Shown: in pieces, positions 38,303 through 45,978 of the stretch
Numbering within the stretch: the stretch's first letter is position 1
How the letters are laid out: each line of letters opens with the position of its first letter
From: CAZKHG01 sp964552655
GTDB taxonomy: Bacteria > Bacteroidota > Bacteroidia > Bacteroidales > Tenuifilaceae
Direction: 5' to 3'
NCBI GenBank assembly: GCA_964552655.1
Contig: CAZKHG010000013.1
Span: forward strand, 1 to 64,000
Length of the DNA: 64,000 bases
Translations under genes and position numbers: made by a program
Notes under the pieces: generated by a model
Seen by the model: the letters and a program-made list of their open reading frames with translations, nothing else
Told to the model about the DNA's origin: nothing
Databases searched by the model: none

Positions 38303-38812
38303 CTATAAATGATTCAGGTGGTTACTAATAATGTATTTAAACCAGTAGGTGAATTTTTCCGGGGAATGGTTTATTTCTTTTACCAGTTCAACCATGTTTA
38401 TCCAACGATAACTTTGTACTTCATCCGGGTTAGGGTTTGGGGTACCTTCGAAAATCCCCCTGTAAACCCAATCAATCTCATTCTCAGTTAACCCATTATC
38501 GAAGTTAACATGGTACTGAAACTTGAAAATTTGCTCCAAATGGCAGTCAAATCCCATTTCATTGATCAGGCGGTCATGAATTATTATATCCATTTCGGTA
38601 TCTGTCGTTAAATGGCTGCAGCAGGCATTGGTCCATAAACCCGCTGAGTGGTATTTGGATAAAGCCCTTTGTTGAAGGAGCATTTCCCCCTTTGAATTAA
38701 AAATAATGATTGAAAAAGCCCTGTGAAGCAGCCCTTTTTGATGCACTTCGGTCTTGTCTGAAAAACCGGTTATATTATCCTGCTCATCAACTAAAGCGAT
38801 TAATGAAGACAT
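38303..38812 (-). CDS. idi: Isopentenyl-diphosphate delta-isomerase, type 1
   Basis: A Nudix-type isomerase that interconverts isopentenyl and dimethylallyl diphosphate in isoprenoid synthesis. In the 169 residues the catalytic cysteine lies in WTNACCSH (aligned position C65) and the essential glutamate in LTENEIDWVYRG (E110/E112). The early LLHRAFSIIIFN and the Nudix-like helix (MDIIIHDRLINEMGF) agree. It has an independent position 53 bp after the pirin gene on the minus strand; no other isoprenoid gene is in the window. Confidence 0.94.
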   Translation of the reverse strand: MSSLIALVDEQDNITGFSDKTEVHQKGLLHRAFSIIIFNSKGEMLLQQRALSKYHSAGLWTNACCSHLTTDTEMDIIIHDRLINEMGFDCHLEQIFKFQYHVNFDNGLTENEIDWVYRGIFEGTPNPNPDEVQSYRWINMVELVKEINHSPEKFTYWFKYIISNHLNHL

Positions 38813-38865
38813 TGGAGCGTTTTAATTAAATTAAGTAAAGGTTGTTTGAATTTAATAACAACTCA

Positions 38866-39720
38866 TTATTGCGGGTTAAATTTTATGAAGGTTTTGTTAT
38901 GGAATTCATTAAATGCAATATCAAGTTCCTCCTCAGTGTTCATCACAATTGGTCCATTCCAGGCAATGGGCTCATTAAGGGGTTTCCCACCAATAACAAG
39001 TAACCTGGCACCATCGGCACCTGCTTTCAGTTCAATATAATCGCCATGATTCAGAATTGCGCATTCTTCTGATCTAATGAAACCATTCCATCCGGCAATT
39101 TCCAACACCCCATCGTAGCAGTAAACCATATAATTGTACTCGTTTTCAACCGTGAGGTTATATGTAGATTGTGCCCATAGTTTAACGTCAGAGTAATGAA
39201 TATCGGCGAATAATTCCTGTACAGCACCTGATGTTTTTTTGTATTTCCCAGATATCAATTTGATTCGGGCCTCTGGCTTTTCTATCAAGGGAATATCGCT
39301 GGTTTTCACTTCCCTGTACCTGGGGTTGGTCATCTTATATTTTCTGGGCAGGTTTACCCATAGCTGAAAACCATACATCAGGTCGTTGAGCGGTTTAGGC
39401 ATTTCCTGATGGATGATACCACTCCCGGCAGTCATCCATTGAACATCTCCCGGGTAGATTGTGCCTGTATTCCCTAAGCTGTCGGAATGATCAACCATTC
39501 CTTCAAGCATATAGGTAACGGTCTCTATGCCACGGTGAGGGTGCCAGGGGAATCCGGCAAGGTAGTCCTTTGGGTAGTCTGATCCAAAGTGATCCAAGAG
39601 CAGAAACGGATCGGTTTCAAACCTGAACTCATACCCAAAAACCCTCTTAAGCCTTACACCTGCGCCTTCGGTTACCGGTTGGGCCCTGATTACCCTTTTT
39701 ACAGTTCTGAGTACAGCCAT
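38866..39720 (-). CDS. Pirin-family bicupin protein
   Basis: A 284-residue bicupin. The N-terminal metal site shows HPHRGIETVTYMLEG with the two histidines and glutamate, and HQEMP closes the first cupin. Some bacterial pirins have quercetin 2,3-dioxygenase activity in vitro; others act as regulators through protein contacts. Neither can be chosen here. The start ATG 39720 has no clear -7 box upstream. The 528-bp region on its other side holds the ncRNA candidate. Confidence 0.92.
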   Translation of the reverse strand: MAVLRTVKRVIRAQPVTEGAGVRLKRVFGYEFRFETDPFLLLDHFGSDYPKDYLAGFPWHPHRGIETVTYMLEGMVDHSDSLGNTGTIYPGDVQWMTAGSGIIHQEMPKPLNDLMYGFQLWVNLPRKYKMTNPRYREVKTSDIPLIEKPEARIKLISGKYKKTSGAVQELFADIHYSDVKLWAQSTYNLTVENEYNYMVYCYDGVLEIAGWNGFIRSEECAILNHGDYIELKAGADGARLLVIGGKPLNEPIAWNGPIVMNTEEELDIAFNEFHNKTFIKFNPQ

Positions 39721-40248
39721 TTTTTCTTACAAGTTAAATAAATTAAACATAAAATCAAACAATCAGCCGGTATTAATAACTTAAATTTACTACTAAACCA
39801 GAACAGCTAGTTCAACCATTAGAATCTACCAGTGTTATTAACAAATGTTAATAACTTATGTTTACAACAGGTGGATATCTAGCATAAAAAAAACTTGCAA
39901 ATAGGTAATTCTCAATGTACTTTTGACTCATCAGGTAAGCGATAAAAGGCTTGCTCCTGAAAAGTAAAAAACCCTAGTAGTTTCACCGTAAAAAGTAAAA
40001 CAAAAAGGTTTGAGGCTACGAAGGAAATGACCGCAAGGAAATGGAATGAGTGGTCAACTGATCGGGAGTGGGGGTTCAGGGAAAAGGCGCCGTAAAAAGC
40101 AAGTTGAAACTGGATCTGGATCCTGAAAAACTACCCGCAAGGGGAAGATTCAGCATCAGCCAAAATAACAGTAACCTGACACTTCATCGGTTCGCCGAGA
40201 AAAGTGACCGGGATTTGTTCGACCAGAATGAATCCCGGTTTTGTATTT
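39721..40248. other. Gene-free stretch holding a promoter-RNA-terminator unit
   Basis: About 528 bp with no supported protein gene, between pirin (reads left) and copA (ends here from the right). The first 170 bp is plain A/T-rich DNA. The rest carries the promoter, hairpin array and terminator described as a candidate ncRNA. One 63-codon GTG frame inside it was rejected. Confidence 0.75.
39895..39925 (+). promoter_or_regulatory. Promoter of the candidate ncRNA
   Basis: A -33 element TTG (39895-39897, preceded by C) and a perfect -7 box TACTTTTG (39918-39925) are separated by 20 bp, the spacing expected for the Bacteroidota primary sigma factor. It predicts transcription starting near 39931. 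Confidence 0.65.
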
Positions 40249-40250
40249 TT
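39931..40250 (+). ncRNA. Candidate structured non-coding RNA, about 320 nt
   Basis: A unit bounded by a well-spaced promoter (39895-39925) and an intrinsic terminator (to 40250), with no supported ORF. Seen helices: a 5' hairpin TCAGGTAAGC / GCTTG-CT-CCTGA (39931-39960), GTAG/CTAC (39977-39980, 40016-40019), GAGT-G-GTCA / TGAC-ACTT (40048-40056, 40177-40184) enclosing TTCAGG / CCTGAA (40075-40080, 40122-40127), a CCC-GCAA-GGG GNRA hairpin (40134-40143) and TCGG-TTCG-CCGA (40187-40198). I find none of the signature sequences of RNase P RNA, tmRNA or 4.5S RNA. It lies antisense to no gene except the last bases of copA. Identity unknown. Confidence 0.5.
40207..40250 (+). terminator. Terminator of the ncRNA candidate
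   Basis: Stem ACCGGGATT / AATCCCGGT (40207-40215, 40231-40239), 9 bp perfect with a 15-nt loop, followed by TTTTGTATTTTT. The U tract faces the plus strand; read on the minus strand the hairpin is followed only by CACTTTTC, so it is a poorer terminator for copA. Confidence 0.8.
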
Positions 40251-42477
40251 ATAATTTGATATTCCTCAATCGCAGGCTGTTTGACACCACTGAAACTGAA
40301 CTCAAGGCCATAGCAACCCCTGCAATCATCGGGTCGAACTGGAAGCCAAAGAACGGGAATAGAATGCCTGCTGCAATCGGAATACCGATGATGTTATAAA
40401 TAAACGCCCAAAACAAATTCTGTTTTACAATTCGCATGGTTTGTTTTGAAAGCATTATGGTTTTGGAGATTAAGGATAAATCCGAGGTAATCAAGGTAAT
40501 TTTAGCTATATCCATAGCCACATCAGAACCTTTTCCCATAGCAATGCTAATATCAGCCTGAGCAAGCGCGTAGGAATCGTTTATGCCATCACCAACCATG
40601 GCCACTACCTTTTGTTGTTGCTGCAGCTCTTTAATTATTCTAGCCTTATCGGCTGGAAGAAGGTTGGCCTGGTAATTACTTATCCCGGTTTCATTGGCAA
40701 CCGTTTGGGCGGTTTTTTCGGAATCTCCGGTTAGCATCCATGTTTCAACCCCTAAAGTTTGCAATTTATGGATCGCCTCCCGGGATGTAGATTTAATTTT
40801 ATCCGCAATGGCAATTACAGCCAGCAAAGTTTTATCATCGGCAAAAAAAACCAGGGTTCTTCCTTCGCCTGTCCACTTTTCAATTTTAGCTAAGAAAGGT
40901 TGAGCGATATCAATATTGTTATTGTTTATTAAACTAATACTGCCTGCCAGAAAATTTATCCCGTTAAAAGCTGCCATTACCCCCAACCCAGGAATAGATT
41001 GAAAATTATCAATCCCAACAGGTTTTAATTCATCTTTTTTAAAATATCTTGTAATTGCTTCGGCTAATGGATGTTCTGAGTACAACTCAAGCGTAAAAAG
41101 AATAGAGCTGAACTTTTCCAGGTCATATTGAACATCCCAATAAATATCAACCACTTCTGGTTGCCCTTCTGTAATAGTACCAGTTTTATCAAGTATTACA
41201 GTATTAGTCCTATTAGCGATCTCAATACTCTCGGCATCCTTAATTAAAATATGATTTTCGGCGCCCTTGCCAATTCCAACCATTATTGCTGTAGGTGTAG
41301 CAAGTCCAAGTGCACAGGGACATGCAATTGCCAATACTGTTACCATGGCTTGCAAACCCATCGTAAACCCATCATTCCCACCAAAAATCAGCCAGATAAT
41401 GAATGTGATAACTGCTATAACAAGTACGGATGGGACAAAGATTCCAGCAATTTTATCGGCCAGTTTTTGCACCGGGGCTTTGCTTCCCTGAGCTTCTTCA
41501 ACCATCTTAATTATCTTGCTAAGCACTGTTTCAGAACCAACCTGTTCGGCTTGTAACTTGAAACTCCCTTTTTGGTTTGATGTTCCGGCAAATACCTTAT
41601 CCTCAATTTTTTTAAGAACAGGTATGGGCTCTCCAGTTATTGAACTTTCATCAACATAGCTGATGCCTTCAACAATCTTTCCATCAACAGGAATTCTGGA
41701 ACCGGGTTTAACCAAAATGATATCGCCTACCTGAAGTTGCATTGCCGGCATTTCTACCAATGAATCACCCCTCACTACGATAACCTTATCGGGTTGTAAA
41801 CCCATCAATTTTCTGATAGATGATGATGTTTTTCCCTTGGCTCTTTCTTCAAGCCATTTACCAAGCAAAATAAAAGTAATAATCACAGATGCTGATTCGT
41901 AGTAAACATGAGGATGTAAACCACGTTCAAGCCAAAACTGCGGGTAAAGGGTATTAAATACGCTGAAAAGGAAAGCTATTGATGTGCTAAGTGCCACAAG
42001 AGTGTCCATATTTGCCATTAAATGGCGGGTTTGTTTTACAGCATTGACAAAGAAAGTCCGACCGAACCAAAAAATAATAACCGAAGACAGGAGCATTGAA
42101 ATCCATTTGGACATGTACCAGTCCATGAACACCATTCCAAGTAAAACAACAGGCAGGGTGAGCGATGCAGAAAAAATTGTTTTAACTTTCAGTGAGTGAA
42201 GGTTTCGTTCACGCATTTCAATAGCTTGTTTTTCTGATTGAGACTCATCAATCAACAGGTCGTAACCGATTGACCTAATCGCCTCCTGTAATTTTGTTGG
42301 GGTTACTAAACTCTCATGGAAATTCACCCAGGCAGTTTGGTTAGCCAGGTTAACCCCTGCATCAACAACTCCTTCCTGCGCTTTAAGCATTGATTCCACA
42401 CTGCTGGAGCAGCCAGCGCAGGACATTCCGGTAACAGGATAAATTTTTTTTGTAATACTCGAATCTGTTGAACTCAT
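40249..42477 (-). CDS. copA: Copper-translocating P1B-type ATPase
   Basis: A heavy-metal P-type ATPase that pumps Cu(+) across the inner membrane. I start it at ATG 42477 (742 residues), since 12 extra residues back to 42513 precede a normal MSSTDSS start. Seen in order: one HMA metal domain (GMSCAGC), paired membrane helices, the actuator SSITGEPIPV, the membrane CPC site (AIACPCALGLATPTAIM), the phosphorylation site DKTGT, SEHPLAEAI, and GDGINDSYALAQADI. A terminal MALSSVSVVSNSLRLR has the conserved N/S of Cu(+) pumps. Only a single HMA domain is present. No chaperone or regulator is adjacent. Confidence 0.95.
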   Translation of the reverse strand: MSSTDSSITKKIYPVTGMSCAGCSSSVESMLKAQEGVVDAGVNLANQTAWVNFHESLVTPTKLQEAIRSIGYDLLIDESQSEKQAIEMRERNLHSLKVKTIFSASLTLPVVLLGMVFMDWYMSKWISMLLSSVIIFWFGRTFFVNAVKQTRHLMANMDTLVALSTSIAFLFSVFNTLYPQFWLERGLHPHVYYESASVIITFILLGKWLEERAKGKTSSSIRKLMGLQPDKVIVVRGDSLVEMPAMQLQVGDIILVKPGSRIPVDGKIVEGISYVDESSITGEPIPVLKKIEDKVFAGTSNQKGSFKLQAEQVGSETVLSKIIKMVEEAQGSKAPVQKLADKIAGIFVPSVLVIAVITFIIWLIFGGNDGFTMGLQAMVTVLAIACPCALGLATPTAIMVGIGKGAENHILIKDAESIEIANRTNTVILDKTGTITEGQPEVVDIYWDVQYDLEKFSSILFTLELYSEHPLAEAITRYFKKDELKPVGIDNFQSIPGLGVMAAFNGINFLAGSISLINNNNIDIAQPFLAKIEKWTGEGRTLVFFADDKTLLAVIAIADKIKSTSREAIHKLQTLGVETWMLTGDSEKTAQTVANETGISNYQANLLPADKARIIKELQQQQKVVAMVGDGINDSYALAQADISIAMGKGSDVAMDIAKITLITSDLSLISKTIMLSKQTMRIVKQNLFWAFIYNIIGIPIAAGILFPFFGFQFDPMIAGVAMALSSVSVVSNSLRLRNIKL

Positions 42478-42708
42478 TTTTAAACACCATTTGATCAAAC
42501 AAAGAAACAACAAACTAGCTAGTATGTTAAGTTATCTTCTCATTTTTAAATTTGAACTGATTAAATTGTACAAAATGAAAAAAATATATTTTCAATTGAA
42601 TTGCATTTTTTTTGCTTTTTGGTTGATTTTGAGGTAATTTTATAAGGTAATTGTTCTTTGGTATTTTGCTACTGGACGCTTAAAAATTGAATTTTAAAAA
42701 TAACCAGT

Positions 42709-43410
42709 ATGACCCAGATTAACATAGTACAATACCTTATAGAAAGGCACAAGGAGAGAAACAAACCTTGCCCCGAACCGGGGCCTGTTATAACCATTTC
42801 AAGGGAAATGGGTTGTCCGGGTACCCGCCTGATGAAGCTGCTTGTTGATGAGCTCAATAAAAGGTATCAATTCAACGATGAGGAAACTCAGTGGAAGGGA
42901 ATTGGTAAAAATGAGATACAGGAAGTTGCTGCCCGGGAGCTAAATTTACCGGTTGAGGAAATTGAGTATTTATTTGATGTGAGAAAGAAAACGATGATGG
43001 ACGAAATTCTCCAGTCCATGTCCAACAAATATTATAAGAGCGATAGAAAAGTCAGGAATGTTGTCCGGGATGTAATCAGATCTATTGCCTGCAAAGGAAG
43101 AGTTGTAATACTGGGAAGAGGTGGAGTTGCCATTACACGCGACATCTCACGGTCACTCCATATCCAGCTCCAGGCACCACTTGAATGGCGAACCCTAAGG
43201 GTTTCTGAAAGGTTTCAGATTGAATTGAAAGAGGCCGAAAAATACATTATGGAGATTGACCGGAAGAGAATCGAGTTCATCAACTTTTTCGGGGGTATAA
43301 ATACAGATTATACCCGTTTCGACATTACTTTTAATACCATGACACTTTCTGTTTCAGAGATTGTGGATATTATAATTAAAACCATGGAAATGAGGAAATT
43401 CATTTTTTAA
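42709..43410 (+). CDS. Cytidylate kinase-like protein
   Basis: A 233-residue protein related to cytidylate kinase (the cytidylate kinase-like family). The N-terminal nucleotide-binding segment is ITISREMGCPGTRLMKLLVDEL, where a normal kinase would have a canonical P-loop; here GCPGTRL is degenerate, as often in this family. A later GRVVILGRGGVAITRD and a lid region with RKRIEFINFFGG are present. The substrate is uncertain, and real CMP kinase is probably coded elsewhere. It reads toward the kinase gene 190 bp away. Confidence 0.7.
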   Translation: MTQINIVQYLIERHKERNKPCPEPGPVITISREMGCPGTRLMKLLVDELNKRYQFNDEETQWKGIGKNEIQEVAARELNLPVEEIEYLFDVRKKTMMDEILQSMSNKYYKSDRKVRNVVRDVIRSIACKGRVVILGRGGVAITRDISRSLHIQLQAPLEWRTLRVSERFQIELKEAEKYIMEIDRKRIEFINFFGGINTDYTRFDITFNTMTLSVSEIVDIIIKTMEMRKFIF

Positions 43411-43530
43411 AACCTCTCGATTTTATAAAAAATACAATTATAATTTCTTAAATTTTTCAACCCTGATAAAAATAAATAAATTACATTGGTCAATATTTTA
43501 TGCAGGTTTAACAAAATATTTATCAAGATA

Positions 43531-43561
43531 TTTACCTTTTCAATAACCTTTTCTAAATTCG
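43531..43561 (+). promoter_or_regulatory. Possible promoter of the TPR sensor kinase
   Basis: TTTA (43531-43534) and TAAATTCG (43554-43561) are separated by 19 bp. Each box has one mismatch to TTTG / TAnnTTTG. The position, 38 bp before the TTG start, is plausible. Confidence 0.35.
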
Positions 43562-43599
43562 ATAGTAAAAATTAACAGTTTAACTTTATAATTAACAAA

Positions 43600-45345
43600 T
43601 TGGATATTATTAGCTTACGCAGATTTTCAATAAATCTTACATTTATTCTTCTTGCATTACTTCCTGGTAATTTTGGTTTTACTCAAAACCAAAAAATAAT
43701 TCCTGTTGATAAAAAAAATAAAATTGAGGAGTACATTAAGCTGGGGCAGGAATCGGAAAAGAATAATGATTTCAACCAGGCGGCTTTCTATTTTACACAA
43801 GCTGCCAATCTGAACTGGAGTTATAGTCAATATCAAAGCGCCATTGAGGAATTCAAGAAAGCTCTCGAGATGACAGAAAAACTTGGTAACTTGAATGGTA
43901 TGAGCGTAATTAGTACCAATTTAGGTATGATCACCTCGGAGATTAAGGATTTTAAAACGGCCAGGATTTACTTTCAGAACAGCCTCGAGCTTGCCAAACG
44001 AATGGGCAGAAAACCGGATGCTGCTTCAGCATTATTCAACATAGGCAATTCCTACTGTGAAACAGAGAATTTCAGCGAAGCTATACCTTACCTTGAGGAA
44101 TCTAAACAAATAGCCCAGGAGCTCTCCGATGCCAAAATTCTTAGAAATTGTTACTCCCTATTAACAAATGCCTACGATAAGACTGGCGATCGGAAAAAAT
44201 CGTCTGAGTATTTTACTCTTTTTGCAGCCATAACCAAAAAGATTCAGGAACAGGACGTTAAACGAAAAGAAGAGGAGGCACGTCTGATGGTTGATAGTGC
44301 CAACAGCCGTGTAAGAGAAATATCTTCAATTCAGCAGGCAACGAAAAAGGAGCTTGATGTAAAAAGCAATGAGCTAAAGGAGAACCAGGAGAACCTTAAG
44401 GTTGTAGAACAGATATCCAACGAAAGGCAGATGCAGATTAACCTGTTAAATAAGGAAAAAGAGCTTCAAAAGGCCATAATCAGCAGGCAGAAATTGATGC
44501 GTAATGTTTATATAATCATAATTATTTCATTCCTCCTTATTTCCGGAATCTCAACCTTTGGTTTTTTTGTTATTAAAAAATCCAATAAACTTTTACGGGA
44601 AAAAAATATTGAGATCAGTACCCAGAAAGATGAAATTGCCAATCAGGCGTTGGAGTTGAGAGAACTTAACGCGTTAAAGGACAAATTGTTTTCAATCATC
44701 TCTCACGATCTCCGCAGCCCGCTATTCTCCTTAATCGGGATGCTTAAACTTGCCAAAGAGGGCCATTTTACTGTTGCTGAACAAAAAGAAATTCTCGATG
44801 ATCTTTCTAAAAACGTTGAGTACAATACAGATCTGTTAGAAAATTTATTGAAATGGGCCAACAGCCAGCTTAAGGGATCAACTATTAACCCTGTAAAGTT
44901 TGATATCACTGATGTTGTTAAAACCAAGGTTGAATTGTATTCAAAATCAGCAAAGCAAAAAGGGGTTACGCTTAAAAATCTTGTTTGTGATGGGTGTAAT
45001 GTATATGCCGACAGGGATATGGTTGAACTGGTTGTGCGAAACTTAATAACCAATGCAATTAAGTTCACCGAGGCTGGGGACGAAATAAAAATTTTATCAT
45101 CACAAAAGAATGGCCACCTGGAACTATGTGTTGCAGATAACGGGGTAGGAATTACTGCTGATATATTCCCGAAATTATTTGGCAACCAGGTTATTACATC
45201 CAGAGGTACAAACAATGAGAAAGGAACTGGCCTTGGGTTAATCCTATGTCGTGATTTTATCAGGTTAAATGGCGGGAGTATTTGGGCTGAGAGCGAGGTG
45301 AATGTTGGCAGTAAGTTCTATTTCACGCTGCCTGTTTCGAATTAA
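43600..45345 (+). CDS. TPR-containing sensor histidine kinase
   Basis: A 581-residue membrane kinase with an exported sensor. Order: signal peptide (about 8-28), TPR repeats in the periplasm (45-215), a coiled coil (220-295), one transmembrane helix (303-325), then a HisKA domain with the phospho-accepting histidine in IISHDLRSPL (H369) and a HATPase domain with NLITNAIKF (N box), DNGVGI (G1) and GTGLGL (G2). The start is TTG 43600: the frame opens at 43576 and the first in-frame ATG (43870) would remove the signal peptide and the first TPR. No adjacent response regulator is on its strand. Confidence 0.85.
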   Translation: MDIISLRRFSINLTFILLALLPGNFGFTQNQKIIPVDKKNKIEEYIKLGQESEKNNDFNQAAFYFTQAANLNWSYSQYQSAIEEFKKALEMTEKLGNLNGMSVISTNLGMITSEIKDFKTARIYFQNSLELAKRMGRKPDAASALFNIGNSYCETENFSEAIPYLEESKQIAQELSDAKILRNCYSLLTNAYDKTGDRKKSSEYFTLFAAITKKIQEQDVKRKEEEARLMVDSANSRVREISSIQQATKKELDVKSNELKENQENLKVVEQISNERQMQINLLNKEKELQKAIISRQKLMRNVYIIIIISFLLISGISTFGFFVIKKSNKLLREKNIEISTQKDEIANQALELRELNALKDKLFSIISHDLRSPLFSLIGMLKLAKEGHFTVAEQKEILDDLSKNVEYNTDLLENLLKWANSQLKGSTINPVKFDITDVVKTKVELYSKSAKQKGVTLKNLVCDGCNVYADRDMVELVVRNLITNAIKFTEAGDEIKILSSQKNGHLELCVADNGVGITADIFPKLFGNQVITSRGTNNEKGTGLGLILCRDFIRLNGGSIWAESEVNVGSKFYFTLPVSN

Positions 45346-45360
45346 TATCAATTTTTTCTT

Positions 45361-45918
45361 TTAAAATAGGTGTTCTAGGGAAATTTTCACCCCAATTGCT
45401 ATCAGGATTAATCCCCCGATAATTTCCATCCTTTGCCCCAGGTGTGAACCGCTTTTTTTGCCAAAGAGTATTCCCAGCATCGAAGCCAGAAAAGTTACCA
45501 ATCCAATCACCAGAACTGCTAAAATCAGGTTAACATCAATCAGTGCAAAACTTACCCCAATGGCTAAAGCGTCTATGCTTGTTGCCAAAGCCATTCCCAA
45601 AACCACTTTTATATCCATGGGATTGATCTTTTTCTCCTGCTCCTTCTTAAAGCTGCCGATTATCATCTTCAACCCCAAAACTGTTAGTAAACCCAATGCG
45701 ATCCAATGATCTACCGGTTCAATCCAATTTTTAATTGTAAGACCACCCAGCCATCCAAATATGGGCATAATTGCCTGAACAATGGCAAGGATTAAAGCAA
45801 TTCTTACTGCCTGCCAGAAAATGATCTCTTTCCTCAGCAAACCGCTTGAAACGGATACCGCAAACGTGTCGAATGATAAACCAATTGCCAGAAAAAAAAG
45901 GGTGATGAATTCCATCAA
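45361..45918 (-). CDS. mntP: Manganese efflux pump MntP
   Basis: A 185-residue protein with six hydrophobic segments and the internal duplication of the MntP family, which exports Mn(2+). Repeat signatures are FDTFAVSVSSGL in the first half and ATSIDALAIGVSFAL in the second, each with the acidic residue needed for transport. No yybP-ykoY riboswitch is visible upstream, although this element often controls mntP. The gene converges with the TPR kinase gene and follows the other kinase on the minus strand with about 60 bp between them. Confidence 0.93.
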   Translation of the reverse strand: MMEFITLFFLAIGLSFDTFAVSVSSGLLRKEIIFWQAVRIALILAIVQAIMPIFGWLGGLTIKNWIEPVDHWIALGLLTVLGLKMIIGSFKKEQEKKINPMDIKVVLGMALATSIDALAIGVSFALIDVNLILAVLVIGLVTFLASMLGILFGKKSGSHLGQRMEIIGGLILIAIGVKISLEHLF

Positions 45919-45978
45919 TATTAATTTGGGGTAAAAATAGCAATTGAATTCAAAAAACCGCCAAAGGTTTAAAAGGAA

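Noticed and set aside
40068..40259. 63-codon plus-strand frame starting with GTG in the copA-pirin gap
   Set aside because: It opens directly after an in-frame stop, has no family signature, runs through the terminator hairpin and its U tract, and overlaps the end of copA. The hairpins explain the region better.
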